A stretch of 42,021 nucleotides of DNA, taken from the NCBI GenBank assembly GCA_938017515.1, contig CALIJJ010000044.1, forward strand, positions 1-42,021, in the 5' to 3' direction. The stretch comes from an uncultured Pseudanabaenaceae cyanobacterium. GTDB lineage: Bacteria; Cyanobacteriota; Cyanobacteriia; PCC-9006; JAAUQQ01. Made by a program: the position numbers and the translations under genes. Position 1 is the stretch's first letter; each line of letters starts with the position of its first letter. The notes under the pieces are model-generated. The model was not told the DNA's origin, ran no database searches, and was given only the letters and a program-made list of their open reading frames with translations. This document shows, piece after piece, positions 9,117 to 18,338 of the stretch.

Positions 9117-9150
9117 AAGAAAAAGGGGGCCAATGGGCCCCCTTTTTCTT
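9117..9150. terminator. bidirectional rho-independent terminator
   Basis: A 15-bp perfect stem with an A-rich left flank, GGGGGCC core, 4-base loop and a T-rich right flank (CCCCCTTTTTCTT). The A-tract/T-tract symmetry makes it work for both the rightward amidase gene and the leftward FKBP gene. Confidence 0.93.
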
Positions 9151-9211
9151 GCTTGCTACCGCTTGCGGTTCAGTTCGTCAGTATTCCAGAGACAGAACGA
9201 CCCAGTCGGGC

Positions 9212-9784
9212 TTAGCCCCCCAGACGGATGAGTTCAACGTCAAAAATAAGGGTTGCATTGGGGGGAATCACACCACCCGCACCACGCTCGCCATAGGCCA
9301 AGTCCGGGGGAATCACGAGCTTGCGACGACCGCCAACGTTCATGGACGCCACACCTTCATCCCAGCCTTTGATGACTTGGCCTACGCCGATTTTGAAATC
9401 AAAGGGACGATTGCGATCGCGGGAACTGTCAAACTTCGTACCATCCATCAGGGTCCCGGTATAGTGAACCGTCACCTTCTCCCCAGTCTTGGGAGTAGCA
9501 CCATCACCCACGGTAATATCTTCGTACTGGAGCCCTGATTCAGTCGTGGTCAAATTATCAGACATATTTTCTTCAGCGTTTTGAGAAACTAAATTAGCGG
9601 CACTGGCGATGGATGAATCCGTAATTGAAGATTCTGTGATGGCAGACTCCATCACACCAGAGCCTGATCCCCCAGCATCCATCGTCGCAGCAGTGGCATC
9701 AGGGGCAGTTCCACCGAGTTGAGCCACTAAAAACACAACGACGCAGGCAACCATAATGCCCAGACTGATAAAAATCTCTCGCAC
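9212..9784 (-). CDS. membrane-anchored FKBP-type peptidyl-prolyl cis-trans isomerase
   Basis: 190 residues. The N-terminus is a signal/anchor ([20 protein letters not shown]), followed by a Ser/Ala/Thr-rich linker (~30-80) and a complete FKBP domain (~83-190). That domain has [37 protein letters not shown] and the active-site end [23 protein letters not shown]. It should speed proline isomerisation during folding of exported proteins in the periplasm or thylakoid lumen. Part of the linker ([15 protein letters not shown]) is a 15-bp tandem repeat at 9605-9649. It converges on the amidase gene. Confidence 0.94.
   Translation of the reverse strand: MREIFISLGIMVACVVVFLVAQLGGTAPDATAATMDAGGSGSGVMESAITESSITDSSIASAANLVSQNAEENMSDNLTTTESGLQYEDITVGDGATPKTGEKVTVHYTGTLMDGTKFDSSRDRNRPFDFKIGVGQVIKGWDEGVASMNVGGRRKLVIPPDLAYGERGAGGVIPPNATLIFDVELIRLGG
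9605..9649 (-). repeat. in-frame 15-bp tandem repeat, 3 copies, in FKBP linker
   Basis: Three diverged 15-base units encode the pentapeptides [10 protein letters not shown] and DSSIA in the flexible linker between membrane anchor and FKBP domain. Confidence 0.65.
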
Positions 9785-9884
9785 AGTTGTCCTCCGCGAT
9801 TATTTCGACAGGTCGCACCTGCAGGCGCTGTCCCCATTGATTACTGATGTATTGTCTACCGAGAAGGGCTCCGTGACCAGTTCA

Positions 9885-9923
9885 AGCCCCAGAAGAAAGC
9901 CCCAGAAGAAAGCCCCGGAAGAA
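9885..9923. repeat. 13-bp tandem repeat, 3 copies
   Basis: Units AGCCCCAGAAGAA, AGCCCCAGAAGAA and AGCCCCGGAAGAA in the spacer between the FKBP gene and the phasin-like gene. The 13-bp period means it cannot be a coding array. The minus-strand open frame across it (9800-9991) is judged spurious. Confidence 0.92.
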
Positions 9924-9984
9924 ACCTTACTCAGAAAGTAGGCTTGCAAAGCCAACTCTCCAGCCCCCTCTAAGCGCCAACTGA

Positions 9985-10305
9985 TCACCAACGCCGATTT
10001 TCCAACTCCCGCAGCTTGCGCTCCAGGCGATCTAAACGCCCGCGCAACTCATCCATTTCATTTTGACGCGGCACCCCCAAGTCCTGAAGCCAATTACTGA
10101 ACTGGCGCTGGAATTGCTCTTCAACATTCCCTTGCTCATCCTTGAACTGCTTCAAAAAATCATCGACAAACTCAGAAGCCTGCTTTGGATCCAAACGTCC
10201 AGTACTCACCCACTCTTCGCTGACCTCGCGTACCTTATCTGCAACCAGAGATGTGGTGCCCACGCCGATCATCATCAACTGCCGCAGTAAATTGTTGTTG
10301 TCCAT
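9985..10305 (-). CDS. phasin-like coiled-coil protein
   Basis: 106 residues, almost entirely helical. A short N-terminal hydrophobic helix (LLRQLMMIGVGTTSLVADKV) is followed by SEEWVSTGRLDPKQASEFVDDFLKQ and a C-terminal coiled coil (MDELRGRLDRLERKLRELENRRW). The plan matches phasin-family proteins and resembles the gene at 847-1266 in order: hydrophobic helix, EEA/KQA-type acidic helix, terminal coiled coil. A role in coating storage granules or scaffolding is inference; no catalytic residues are present. Confidence 0.8.
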   Translation of the reverse strand: MDNNNLLRQLMMIGVGTTSLVADKVREVSEEWVSTGRLDPKQASEFVDDFLKQFKDEQGNVEEQFQRQFSNWLQDLGVPRQNEMDELRGRLDRLERKLRELENRRW

Positions 10306-10605
10306 GAGTTTGCTGTCGGGATTTTGCTGTCAGGATCTTTCGGCAAGCGCAAGCTTCCTAGGCCGATTGTATCCTGGGGCTTAGTCCGACGTGGGGCGGA
10401 GAACCCTACCCAACCTCAGTGGAGACCAAGGGCAAAGACTCCGACCTAATCCAAAATGGGGCAAGCTCCAGAGCGAGCCTTCCCCAAGCAAGCTTTCCAC
10501 AAAGCAGGATTAAATCATGGCGCCAGACTGAATCCTAGGTTTCATTCACGTCACAGCCATGAGACAACGCAAATCCGTTTTAGGCTCCCATCCAGCAGCG
10601 CTGCC
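10306..10605. other. intergenic region, nothing recognised
   Basis: 300 bases between two leftward genes. No ORF with protein-like composition, no tRNA-like fold and no clear terminator was seen. Confidence 0.4.
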
Positions 10606-11235
10606 CTAGTCTGGGTCTGACGGTGACTCTTCGCCCTGTGCTCCTCTGTCTCCCAACACAGCATCTCCAGGCTCAACCGTGTCCCAGAGTCGCGTTAGCT
10701 GAAACCGCCATGCATCAAGGGTTGCCTCACGTTCATCGGCGGGCTGGTCCAAACCGCCCATCAAACCTTCTTGATAAAAATGCTGGAGGGTTTGCAATGT
10801 TGACTCCAAACTTTGCCCTCGGGACTTATTGGCTTGGATAATTTGTTGTAGTTGCATCTCCATACGGTTAGAGGCGAGTATTTCCAACCCTTCCTTACGT
10901 AGGTCAGTCAGCATCATGACCGCCTCCTCCAGATCCAGACGCTGCAAGCGCTCTAACTGATGCTGGAACACCAGCCAAAGCATTTCATCCTGGAGCGCAT
11001 AGCGAACCGTTTCTGTATCCTCAAAGTTCGCCGCCATCAACTGCTCTAGGAAGGGGCGAGCCTCATCCGCTGAAGCAACGGGCGCGAGCAATCGGACCCA
11101 GAGGTGGTCCCGAGAAAGAATGCCATAGAGGATAAGGCTATGGAACTCGACCTTAAAGGCTTCGGGTGCAACGACCGTCACGGCTTCTTCGCCGTATCGC
11201 GACCGAAACACATCCTGAAGTTCAGCGGGAGTCAT
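10606..11235 (-). CDS. conserved hypothetical protein
   Basis: 209 residues that I do not recognise as a named protein. The first ~75 (FKVEFHSLILYGILSRDHLWVRLLAPVASADEARPFLEQLMAANF) look like an alpha/beta domain of the YbjN or secretion-chaperone kind. This is followed by long helices (LDLEEAVMMLTDLRKEGLE, MQLQQIIQANKSRGQS) and an acidic, polar C-terminus (GEESPSDPD). No membrane segment, signal peptide or catalytic motif. Upstream lie yajQ and the dprA-like gene on the same strand, about 110 bases away, so co-transcription is possible. Confidence 0.8.
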   Translation of the reverse strand: MTPAELQDVFRSRYGEEAVTVVAPEAFKVEFHSLILYGILSRDHLWVRLLAPVASADEARPFLEQLMAANFEDTETVRYALQDEMLWLVFQHQLERLQRLDLEEAVMMLTDLRKEGLEILASNRMEMQLQQIIQANKSRGQSLESTLQTLQHFYQEGLMGGLDQPADEREATLDAWRFQLTRLWDTVEPGDAVLGDRGAQGEESPSDPD

Positions 11236-11347
11236 AAAATCTACATCTGCCTAAGACAGTTTTAATGGAGCCAGCCGAACCTTGCTGACATAGCCACACT
11301 AAGCCAGCCATAGGAACTCAGCAACAACCGCAAGCGGTCCTGCCATT

Positions 11348-11845
11348 CTAACGATAGTTCGTAAATTGGAGGGCAACGGGCCAGTCTTCCTGCTTCAGAA
11401 ATTGAATTACCAGTTGCAGATCGTCCTTGGACTTGGCAGTGACTCGCAGGGCATCCCCCTGAATCGCGACCTGGACTTTCTTCCCCTTAAACTCATCTCG
11501 AACGGACTTCGAGATTTTCTTGGCAAGCTCGGTCTCTATGCCCTTTTTTAACCCAATTTCCTGACGAACGCGGTTGCCACTTGCGGATTCAATTTTCCCA
11601 TAATCGAAAATCTTCAGTGACAGCCCTCGCTTTGCCGCCTTAGTTTGCAATATCGTGTGCACTGCATCCAGCGTAAACTCACTGTCAGTGCCAATGGTGA
11701 CCTGAGTCGGGCTTAGATCAACCTCTGTTTTCGTATCCTTGAGGTCGTAGCGATTCTTGATTTCACGCTGGGATTGGTCTACTGCATTGACCAATTCCTG
11801 GTAATCAAAATCACTAACAACATCAAAGGAAGAGCTGCTTGCCAT
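11348..11845 (-). CDS. yajQ: YajQ family nucleotide-binding protein
   Basis: 165 residues, full length. The family (DUF520) consists of two ferredoxin-like domains; members bind cyclic di-GMP in some proteobacteria and nucleic acid or nucleotide in others. Diagnostic stretches are [37 protein letters not shown] and the C-terminal VQAFLKQ-like [20 protein letters not shown]. It is a soluble protein. Which ligand the cyanobacterial version binds is not known from sequence. It lies between the dprA-like gene (95 bases upstream) and an unknown gene on the same strand. Confidence 0.95.
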   Translation of the reverse strand: MASSSSFDVVSDFDYQELVNAVDQSQREIKNRYDLKDTKTEVDLSPTQVTIGTDSEFTLDAVHTILQTKAAKRGLSLKIFDYGKIESASGNRVRQEIGLKKGIETELAKKISKSVRDEFKGKKVQVAIQGDALRVTAKSKDDLQLVIQFLKQEDWPVALQFTNYR

Positions 11846-11940
11846 CGTCCATTACCGTCCAAGGATTATTTCAGGAGAAACCAAAAAAACTAAAAATTAA
11901 GGTGCAATCCGTCAAATCAGGTGGAAGCCCAAGAACTGAG

Positions 11941-12465
11941 TTAGTCGAAATAGAACAGAGTCACCACACGACGCTGCTCCTCTGCAAATTGAGCGGTCTC
12001 CAACAACGTGGAACTGTCGTGAAATGCAAAACAAATTAATTGTTGAGCCCTTGAGACGATCTCCTGGTTGCAAATAGAACTTGCTTCAGCCAAAGACATT
12101 TCGTTATTAGCTGGGTTTTCAACGAGATGAATGACCTGTTCTAGCTGCTCTCGGGATTCTCGAGGCTGGCGATCGAGACTTTGGGGCAAAATCACAGTCA
12201 GCAGATTCGGATCTGCCCGCATCGCGCCCCGAATGGCCGCAGCATTCGTCCCTTGGGCACCGGAGGTGATCAGACGATTCCCCCCCAAGACCAGGGCATA
12301 GGTCATCATCTCAATTAGCTGCTGGTGGGTAATCGGAACGTGGCGAGAGCCCAACAGCGCAATCCGCTTAGAGCCGGTCTGCTGAATAGCAGCTAATTCC
12401 TGGGCCAGCTCATCAATTTTAGGTAGGTCAAGCGAACGACTCAACGGTGATACAGCCCTAAACAA
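11941..12465 (-). CDS. DprA-like single-domain Rossmann protein
   Basis: 174 residues forming a compact DprA/SMF-like Rossmann fold: KRIALLGSRHVPITHQQL, then LGGNRLITSGAQGTNAAAIRGAM, LLTVILPQSL and a late VSRAQQLICFAF. In full DprA this fold binds single-stranded DNA and loads RecA during natural transformation. Here the N-terminal SAM-like domain and C-terminal winged helix of DprA are absent. Cyanobacteria commonly carry this short form, often labelled DNA recombination-mediator protein A. Whether it acts in recombination or is a nucleotide-processing LOG-like relative is open. It is transcribed divergently from crtD. Confidence 0.85.
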   Translation of the reverse strand: MFRAVSPLSRSLDLPKIDELAQELAAIQQTGSKRIALLGSRHVPITHQQLIEMMTYALVLGGNRLITSGAQGTNAAAIRGAMRADPNLLTVILPQSLDRQPRESREQLEQVIHLVENPANNEMSLAEASSICNQEIVSRAQQLICFAFHDSSTLLETAQFAEEQRRVVTLFYFD

Positions 12466-12564
12466 CCTCGCTATTCTAGCAGAGATGGCTAGAATCCCTT
12501 GAAACAGCGTGGAATGGGGCTGGCACAGGCGGTAAGCTAGAGAGGTAACAAAATGTAAATCACT

Positions 12565-14187
12565 ATGGTCGCCTCTCCTTCTATTTCCTCCCCAACGCGC
12601 CCGTTACCGGCGTCAGGAAATCGGCGATCGCCCCAGGTCGTGGTCATTGGTGCAGGCATTGGCGGACTAACCGCAGCGGCACTGCTCGCTCACCGGGGCT
12701 ACGGCGTGCAGGTGTTTGACCAGGCGATCGTGCCCGGAGGCTGTGCCTCAACGTTCAAACGCCGGGGCTTCACATTTGATGTTGGCGCAACTCAAGTGGC
12801 GGGCCTAGAGCAGGGAGGAATTCACCAACAGATTTTTGCGGAGCTGGGCCTTGAGCTACCGGAGGCCCGACCCTGCGATCCTGCCTGTGCCGTTTTTTTG
12901 CCCAACGAAACCGAGCCCATTCAAGTGTGGCGTGACCCAGAGCAATGGCAAGCCGAACGGGAACGACATTTCCCCGGCAGCGGTCCCTTTTGGCGACTGC
13001 TCAAAGCGCTATTTGATGCCAGTTGGGCCTTCCAGGGACGTGACCCGGTGCTACCTCCGCGTAGTCCCTGGGATGTACTGCAACTGCTTAAGGCTCTGCG
13101 TTCAGACACACTCATCACGGTGCCTTACACCTTTTCGACGGTCGGCAATGCCCTGCGATTATTTGGCCTGGGTCAAGACCAGCGGCTGCGGACCTTTCTG
13201 GATATGCAGCTCAAGCTCTATTCCCAGGTCACCGCAGAAAAGACAGCCCTGCTTTATGCCGCGACGGCGTTGGCCGTTTCGCAGGAGCCCCAGGGTCTCT
13301 TTCATTTGGAAGGCAGTATGCAGGTGCTGAGCGATCGCCTCACCCAGTCCCTCACCGACCATGGCGGAGAGCTGCACATGCGCCACCGGGTCGAACGTAT
13401 CCACACCGAGCCCAGCAAAGGACGATTCAGAGGCCTTAGCCGGTCCCGCCAAGTGCGTAGCGTCACTGTCCGCAATGAAAGAACTGACGAAACCTTCGAG
13501 GTCTCGGCCGATCACATCGTCACCAATGTGACGGTGCAGGACTTGGTTAAGCTCATGGACTCACCAGCCTTTGAACAGCCAATGCTGTCGGGCTATCGCG
13601 ATCGTGTTGAGCAATTGCCCGAGGGCTCCGGTGCCTTTGTGATTTATCTCGGGGTCGAGGCCGCCGCGATTCCATCAAACTGTCCGCCTCACCTTCAGTT
13701 CCTCTACGACTACGACGGACCAATTGCCGAAAATAATTCGCTGTTTGTCTCCGTCAGTCGAGAGGGAGATGGCCGCGCTCCCACAGGCAAGGCGACGATC
13801 ATTGCATCATCCTTTACGGACGTGGGGCAATGGTGGCAGGGATCGGCGGAAGAATATGAAGCACTGAAGCAGCGCTACACCGAAGAGGCGATCGCCCGAC
13901 TGAAGGGTTACTTCGATCTCTCCCCGGACAACATCGTGGTCTGCGAAACGGCGACCCCACGAACCTTTGCCAAATACACAGCCAGGGACCAGGGCATTGT
14001 GGGTGGCATTGGTCAGCGTGTCCCCACCTTTGGTCCCTTTGGCTTTGCCACGCGCACCCCCCTCAAAAATCTCTGGCTCGTTGGCGACTCCACCCACCCC
14101 GGTGAAGGCACTGCTGGCGTCAGCTACTCAGCACTGACCGCTGTCAGGCAGCTCGAACGCAGCACCAAAACCGTTAAACGCCCCTGA
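12565..14187 (+). CDS. crtD: carotenoid C-3',4' desaturase CrtD
   Basis: 540 residues. An FAD-dependent amine-oxidase-fold enzyme: dinucleotide-binding VVVIGAGIGGLTAAALLAHRG at 25-45, then VPGGCASTFKRRGFTFDVGA, and a C-terminal FAD motif LWLVGDSTHPGEGTAGV. Within the CrtI/CrtH/CrtO/CrtD group, the stretches GGIHQQIFAELGL and CDPACAVFLP match the cyanobacterial CrtD type, needed for myxol (myxoxanthophyll) formation. CrtH (isomerase) is the main alternative. It is a peripheral membrane enzyme. The ~20-residue N-terminal Ser/Pro tail is not conserved. The stop is followed by a 15-bp tandem array. Confidence 0.9.
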   Translation: MVASPSISSPTRPLPASGNRRSPQVVVIGAGIGGLTAAALLAHRGYGVQVFDQAIVPGGCASTFKRRGFTFDVGATQVAGLEQGGIHQQIFAELGLELPEARPCDPACAVFLPNETEPIQVWRDPEQWQAERERHFPGSGPFWRLLKALFDASWAFQGRDPVLPPRSPWDVLQLLKALRSDTLITVPYTFSTVGNALRLFGLGQDQRLRTFLDMQLKLYSQVTAEKTALLYAATALAVSQEPQGLFHLEGSMQVLSDRLTQSLTDHGGELHMRHRVERIHTEPSKGRFRGLSRSRQVRSVTVRNERTDETFEVSADHIVTNVTVQDLVKLMDSPAFEQPMLSGYRDRVEQLPEGSGAFVIYLGVEAAAIPSNCPPHLQFLYDYDGPIAENNSLFVSVSREGDGRAPTGKATIIASSFTDVGQWWQGSAEEYEALKQRYTEEAIARLKGYFDLSPDNIVVCETATPRTFAKYTARDQGIVGGIGQRVPTFGPFGFATRTPLKNLWLVGDSTHPGEGTAGVSYSALTAVRQLERSTKTVKRP

Positions 14188-14207
14188 AACCAGGACTAGG
14201 CTCAGTG

Positions 14208-14252
14208 AGCTTGGCCTAAGTAACCTTGGCCTCTATAAACTTGACCTAAGTA
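14208..14252. repeat. degenerate 15-bp tandem repeat, 3 copies
   Basis: Units AGCTTGGCCTAAGTA, ACCTTGGCCTCTATA and AACTTGACCTAAGTA, with a weaker copy on the left. It lies 20 bases after the crtD stop and just before the end of the converging gene. Confidence 0.7.
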
Positions 14253-14268
14253 ACCGACTGAAGGCGAC

Positions 14269-16596
14269 CTATTGAACCGCGTCTACTTCCTGTACCCCTT
14301 CCAGTGGTTCTAAAGCCTCTGCCGGCTCTTCTCCAATGCCAGTCCCTGCTTCCGTGGAAGGGGGCAAGGGCTCAGGGAACGGCACGATGGGCGGTGGCGG
14401 CGGCGGTTCGGGGGCTGGCTCCGCAGCCGGAACAATCACCTCAGGACCCGTCGAGGCTGGCGCCGGAGGATCCCCATACGTATCCACATACTGGGTCGCG
14501 GGCGCGGGCTGGAGCGCATAGTTCCAATCGTCAATGCGAGCTTGGGCAGACCCATAGGCCGAGGTCCAGGACGGAATCAGCTGGGCCGCATCAATGGCGC
14601 TGTAGAGGTCGTAATCCGCTCGCTCAATGGCAATCTGCAGGATACGGTTGCTCCAGGCATCAATCTCAAGGTTGGCGTCGTAGCGCAGGTTACTCGCTGT
14701 GGGTACCTGATCAGCGGTCTGAATCGCTTGCAATAGGGCCGTCGGGTTCCAGGCATCCTGGGCATACTGACGCGCGGTGAAGAGGCTGTCCTCGGCCGTA
14801 GCACGGATCCGCCAACCATCAATGGCATCCTGGGCTTCACCGTAGAGCAACCGCCCCGAACCAATCTGCTGGGCTGCGGAAATCGCGCCTTGGAGATTGC
14901 CGGAGGCCGCGAGGCTGCGCGCCTGGGCAAGGAAGGGCTGATCCTGCATCCACTCCAGCTTGCCCTGCCAGTCATCAATACGGCTCTGGGCTTCGCCGTA
15001 GAGGGCACGCCCCTGTCCAATGCGGCGGGCTTCAGCGATAGCTGCCTGGAAGGCCTCAGCAGACCCACCTTGAGCTAAGCGCTCGGCACGATCAAGGAAA
15101 GGGCTATCCTCTTCCGTTTGAATCGTGTCAGTCCAGGTGGCGATGAGCTGTTGGGACTCATCCCAGCGGGGATTGGTTTGGGGAATGAGGGAAATTTCGG
15201 CGATCGCCGTCATCAAATTAGGAATCCTGCCATCCGCCGCAATCTTACGGGCTTTCTCCAGACGCGTGATGTCAGAAATTTCCGTCTGCCAACGCACCAC
15301 CAATTTTTGAGCCTTACTGTAGAGCGGCCGATCCACATCCACAGTCTTCGCATCCGAAATCGCTGATTGCAGATCCGGGATAAAACCACTCCAGGTCCGT
15401 GCTTGGGCACGGGCCAGTAAACGGAAGTCTTTAATCTCGCCCTTGAGATTCGCCTGCTCTGGAATCTGATCCACGATATTGAGAGCTTCGGACAACTCCT
15501 GGTTGTCCAGGGCAGTTTCCGCTAAATCCATCAGTTGACGGCCAAACCTTGCCAAGGAGCCCTTGGCCACGGGATACAAGCGGCTATTTGACGGAATAGT
15601 TGCTGCGAGTTTAACCGCCTCAATCACACTGCTGAGATCGCCCTTTTCGGCTAGTTTTCGGGCCTTGGCAAGAACGCTGTTCGTGCCGCGAACTTCCTGA
15701 ACCTGATCACTAATTTCTTCATACTTCGTCGTCCGCCAGAAGCGGTTTTCAATCGACAGCAACTGGGCCGCGACCTCAGCCGCCAGCGTCCACTTCTGAT
15801 TGATCAGTGCCTTCTCTGACTCCTCGAAAATTTTCTCTGCTTTATCCCAGGTCTTATTCCAGCGCTCCTTGCGCCGCTCCATAAACTCCTTGGGGCATTC
15901 CAGATCATTACAGGGCAAATGCCGATAGGGAATGCGATCGGCGGTCTCTAGGGCCGCGGCAATATCGCCATCTTGGAAGAGTTCTTCGGTGACATCAATC
16001 AGCTCCAGGGACCAGCGACGAATGTTGCGATCCACCATGGGGCGCAGGGGATGCTCGTCGGGGAGGGGCTCCACCAGCGTAATGGCATCCAACAGCCCCC
16101 GATGGGTATGCTTGTCCGCTGCGGCCTGGGCACAGTAGACCCGCAGTGAGGCTGAAGCCAAGGGCCAAAAGACACGGGGGCACTCCCAAGCCTGGGGCAA
16201 GCGCAGCAACGACATCACCGCCAAACTGCCTGTGGCTCCAACCCCGCCCATGGCGAGCAAAATCCACAGCTGCCAGCTCATCAGCAACCGGAACATCCAG
16301 GACGGTCGCTTGCTGGAGGATTTTGAAGTTGGCGGCCGATCTGCAACCACAGTTTGGGGTCCCGATGTTTTAGAGTCACCCGTTGCAGAACCAACGGCTT
16401 CTGGGCTGTGAAAAGACGGGCCAGGGGCAGTTTCAGGCTTCATACCCGGTCTTTTAAAGCTCGCTTTTCCCTTCACGCCCTTCATACCATTCGTCGATGG
16501 GCGTGCCGATGCGCTATGGCCAGACGCCCCCTGCCGATCGCGCTTCCTGGAACGCCGGGCGGATGAGTTTGAATCGTGGGGCTGGTTCGGAGTCAT
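14269..16596 (-). CDS. large membrane-anchored protein with helical repeats
   Basis: 775 residues, not recognised as a named family. Residues 1-100 are basic and disordered (KRDRQGASG, SKSSSKRPSW), and one membrane segment lies at ~101-131 (LLMSWQLWILLAMGGVGATGS is its core). Then comes a long helical body with a repeat whose end reads LYxEAQxxIxxW: PLYSKAQKLVVRW, ALYGEAQSRIDDW, LLYGEAQDAIDGW, SAYGSAQARIDDW and two degenerate copies. Each repeat starts with an A-x-x-L-A-x-x-G-x-L-x-x-A-I pattern, resembling TPR-like scaffolds. The last ~75 residues are Pro/Glu/Ala-rich (EPAPEPPPPPP). It is probably an inner-membrane or thylakoid scaffold facing the lumen or periplasm; that topology is inference. 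Confidence 0.88.
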   Translation of the reverse strand: MTPNQPHDSNSSARRSRKRDRQGASGHSASARPSTNGMKGVKGKASFKRPGMKPETAPGPSFHSPEAVGSATGDSKTSGPQTVVADRPPTSKSSSKRPSWMFRLLMSWQLWILLAMGGVGATGSLAVMSLLRLPQAWECPRVFWPLASASLRVYCAQAAADKHTHRGLLDAITLVEPLPDEHPLRPMVDRNIRRWSLELIDVTEELFQDGDIAAALETADRIPYRHLPCNDLECPKEFMERRKERWNKTWDKAEKIFEESEKALINQKWTLAAEVAAQLLSIENRFWRTTKYEEISDQVQEVRGTNSVLAKARKLAEKGDLSSVIEAVKLAATIPSNSRLYPVAKGSLARFGRQLMDLAETALDNQELSEALNIVDQIPEQANLKGEIKDFRLLARAQARTWSGFIPDLQSAISDAKTVDVDRPLYSKAQKLVVRWQTEISDITRLEKARKIAADGRIPNLMTAIAEISLIPQTNPRWDESQQLIATWTDTIQTEEDSPFLDRAERLAQGGSAEAFQAAIAEARRIGQGRALYGEAQSRIDDWQGKLEWMQDQPFLAQARSLAASGNLQGAISAAQQIGSGRLLYGEAQDAIDGWRIRATAEDSLFTARQYAQDAWNPTALLQAIQTADQVPTASNLRYDANLEIDAWSNRILQIAIERADYDLYSAIDAAQLIPSWTSAYGSAQARIDDWNYALQPAPATQYVDTYGDPPAPASTGPEVIVPAAEPAPEPPPPPPIVPFPEPLPPSTEAGTGIGEEPAEALEPLEGVQEVDAVQ

Positions 16597-17285
16597 GGGG
16601 TCGCAGGAGCGGCAAGAAAAGGGTGCGCGGGTCCGGACAGGTGGGGATGGAGAAGGATGGAACCGATTAGCAGGGGAGCAAGATCAAACGGGGAATGAGG
16701 CGATGGATGGATAGGGAGGTTTGGGACCGTGAGGTTTAAGACCGTGAAGTTTGGGACCGTGAAGTTTGGGCCAGTGAAGTTTGAGACAGCGTAGAAGCTT
16801 GGGCGAGAAAGCGCCCTTCTTAACACCACCCTCCCTAAACAGAGTAGCGGACTAAAAAATTCTACAGATGAGCCGTTTGGCCTTTTCTAAATCTTTCATA
16901 CGCACTGTGCCCAAAGCGGTAGATTTGGTTTTCAATCCATGGCCGACGCCAGAATAGCCGCAAGCCAAGGCTTTACGCCGGTTTATATCCCTCTGTTTAC
17001 TCCCCTATATTCAATCGCCGAACGAATGCATCCGGCTCAAATCGGAGGGCTCACTTCGAGCAGTTGCGCCTCATCTTAGGGCAAAGGATGCGTAAATCGC
17101 GTTGATTGTAGCCTCCGTAGAACGTTGAACGGTTCATCACCATCGGTAGATTGGTGCCCAAACTAACATACAAACTTCAGCGACTGATGGGGTTTGAGAG
17201 CAGTTTGTAGGGTGGTCCTAGGGACGCTTGACAGGAATGAAGCCTTTGTACAGTGGATTAACGCCTGCGGCTCGCTCCAGCGTGC
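16597..17285. other. intergenic region with tandem array
   Basis: 689 bases between the repeat-protein gene and tyrA, both leftward. It holds the 15-bp array at 16716-16790. Around 17228-17250 there is TTGACA followed 15 bases later by TACAGT on the plus strand, a weak promoter-like pair with no gene behind it. No ORF with protein-like composition and no tRNA was found. Confidence 0.5.
16716..16790. repeat. 15-bp tandem repeat, 5 copies
   Basis: Five units of the form GAGGTTTGGGACCGT / GAAGTTTGGGACCGT with small changes. It lies upstream of the leftward repeat-protein gene. The minus-strand frame across it reads NFTGPNFTVPNFTV-like peptide, judged a by-product of the array. Confidence 0.93.
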
Positions 17286-18173
17286 CTAGAGAAACCGAGG
17301 ACGATCACCATTGCTCTGCTCCAGGGTTGCCTGAAGTTGAGGCCAATCCTCTGCCTCGACCGCCGCCATCACCCCCGCCAGGGTCGCCTGATAATCCTTG
17401 AGGCTTTGCAGCAGTGCCTGCCGGTTATAGCGCGCCATCAACAGACCCAACTCGGAGTTCCCGCCTCCCACCCGGCTGGTGTCCCGAAAACCGGAACTGG
17501 CCAACTGCTGCGCCAACTCATAGACAGCATCGCTCTGTTCCCGCCGACAGGCCTGAATCAAGCTCGTACTGACCATGACGGGCAGATGGGAAATCCAAGC
17601 CACAGCCCGATCATGTTCCGCTGGGGTACAGCGGTATAGCTTAGAGCCCAGGGCCTTAGCGACGGCTTCCACTTGGGCGATCGCCGCCTCCGAGGTTTGC
17701 GCGATCGGTGTGACCACGTAGGGACGATCCGCAAACAAATCCAACTGGGCCGCCTCAATGCCCTGATCGCTGTTGCCTGCCATGGGATGCCCTGCCACAA
17801 AATTGGGCCAGAGGGGAGCAATCGCCTCCACAATCGGCTGTTTCACAGAGCCCACATCAGTGAGCACAGTTTCATCCCGCAGGTGGGGCCGCAGCGTTTT
17901 GACCGTACTCTCCAGAACATCCAAAGGCGTACAGAGAAAAATGAGATCTGCCGTCGCCATGATGCTCGGGTCCGTACTCGCTTGGTCCACCGCGCCTCGC
18001 TCCTGGGCCCGCTCACAGGTGCGATCGCGACGGCTCAGCCCCAACACTCGATAACCCCGCTGCCGCAAATCGAGGCCCAGGGAACCGCCAATCAATCCCA
18101 ACCCCACAATACCGATGGTGGGCTTGGGGGCGGAAACAGGAGTACGAGAAGCAGAAGCGCTGGAATCCGACAT
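17286..18173 (-). CDS. tyrA: prephenate/arogenate dehydrogenase TyrA
   Basis: 295 residues. It carries out oxidative decarboxylation in tyrosine biosynthesis; cyanobacterial TyrA generally uses arogenate with NADP. The dinucleotide-binding GIVGLGLIGGSLGLDL is at 21-36, followed by LIFLCTPLDVLEST, TDVGSVKQPIVEA, the substrate-site GHPMAGN, and AEHDRAVAWISHLPVM. The C-terminal dimerisation helices include FRDTSRVGGGNSELG. A ~17-residue Ser/Ala/Pro N-terminal tail precedes the fold. No ACT or chorismate mutase domain. It is divergent from the pentapeptide-repeat gene. Confidence 0.95.
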   Translation of the reverse strand: MSDSSASASRTPVSAPKPTIGIVGLGLIGGSLGLDLRQRGYRVLGLSRRDRTCERAQERGAVDQASTDPSIMATADLIFLCTPLDVLESTVKTLRPHLRDETVLTDVGSVKQPIVEAIAPLWPNFVAGHPMAGNSDQGIEAAQLDLFADRPYVVTPIAQTSEAAIAQVEAVAKALGSKLYRCTPAEHDRAVAWISHLPVMVSTSLIQACRREQSDAVYELAQQLASSGFRDTSRVGGGNSELGLLMARYNRQALLQSLKDYQATLAGVMAAVEAEDWPQLQATLEQSNGDRPRFL

Positions 18174-18338
18174 AGAATCCGACCTAATTTTCTTTAACGG
18201 AGGCTACCCAAACTACCATGTTCACGGGTTTCTCTCCGTCGAACAGTCGGTGCTGTTGAAACGACCTTTTCAGCCCCCAAATGCAGCTTCAAACCATCCC
18301 CTCGGGAATGATCACCATATTGGAGTCGAGGGGGAACT

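Noticed and set aside
9800..9991. Minus-strand open frame between the FKBP and phasin-like genes
   Set aside because: It reads through a 13-bp array, has no family resemblance and no good start signal.
16716..16790. CRISPR-like array
   Set aside because: Units are directly adjacent with no spacers and no cas genes are present; the same holds for all other arrays in the window.
16593..16829. Minus-strand frame with NFTVPNF-like repeats
   Set aside because: The periodic peptide comes from the 15-bp DNA array; a proline-rich random tail follows.
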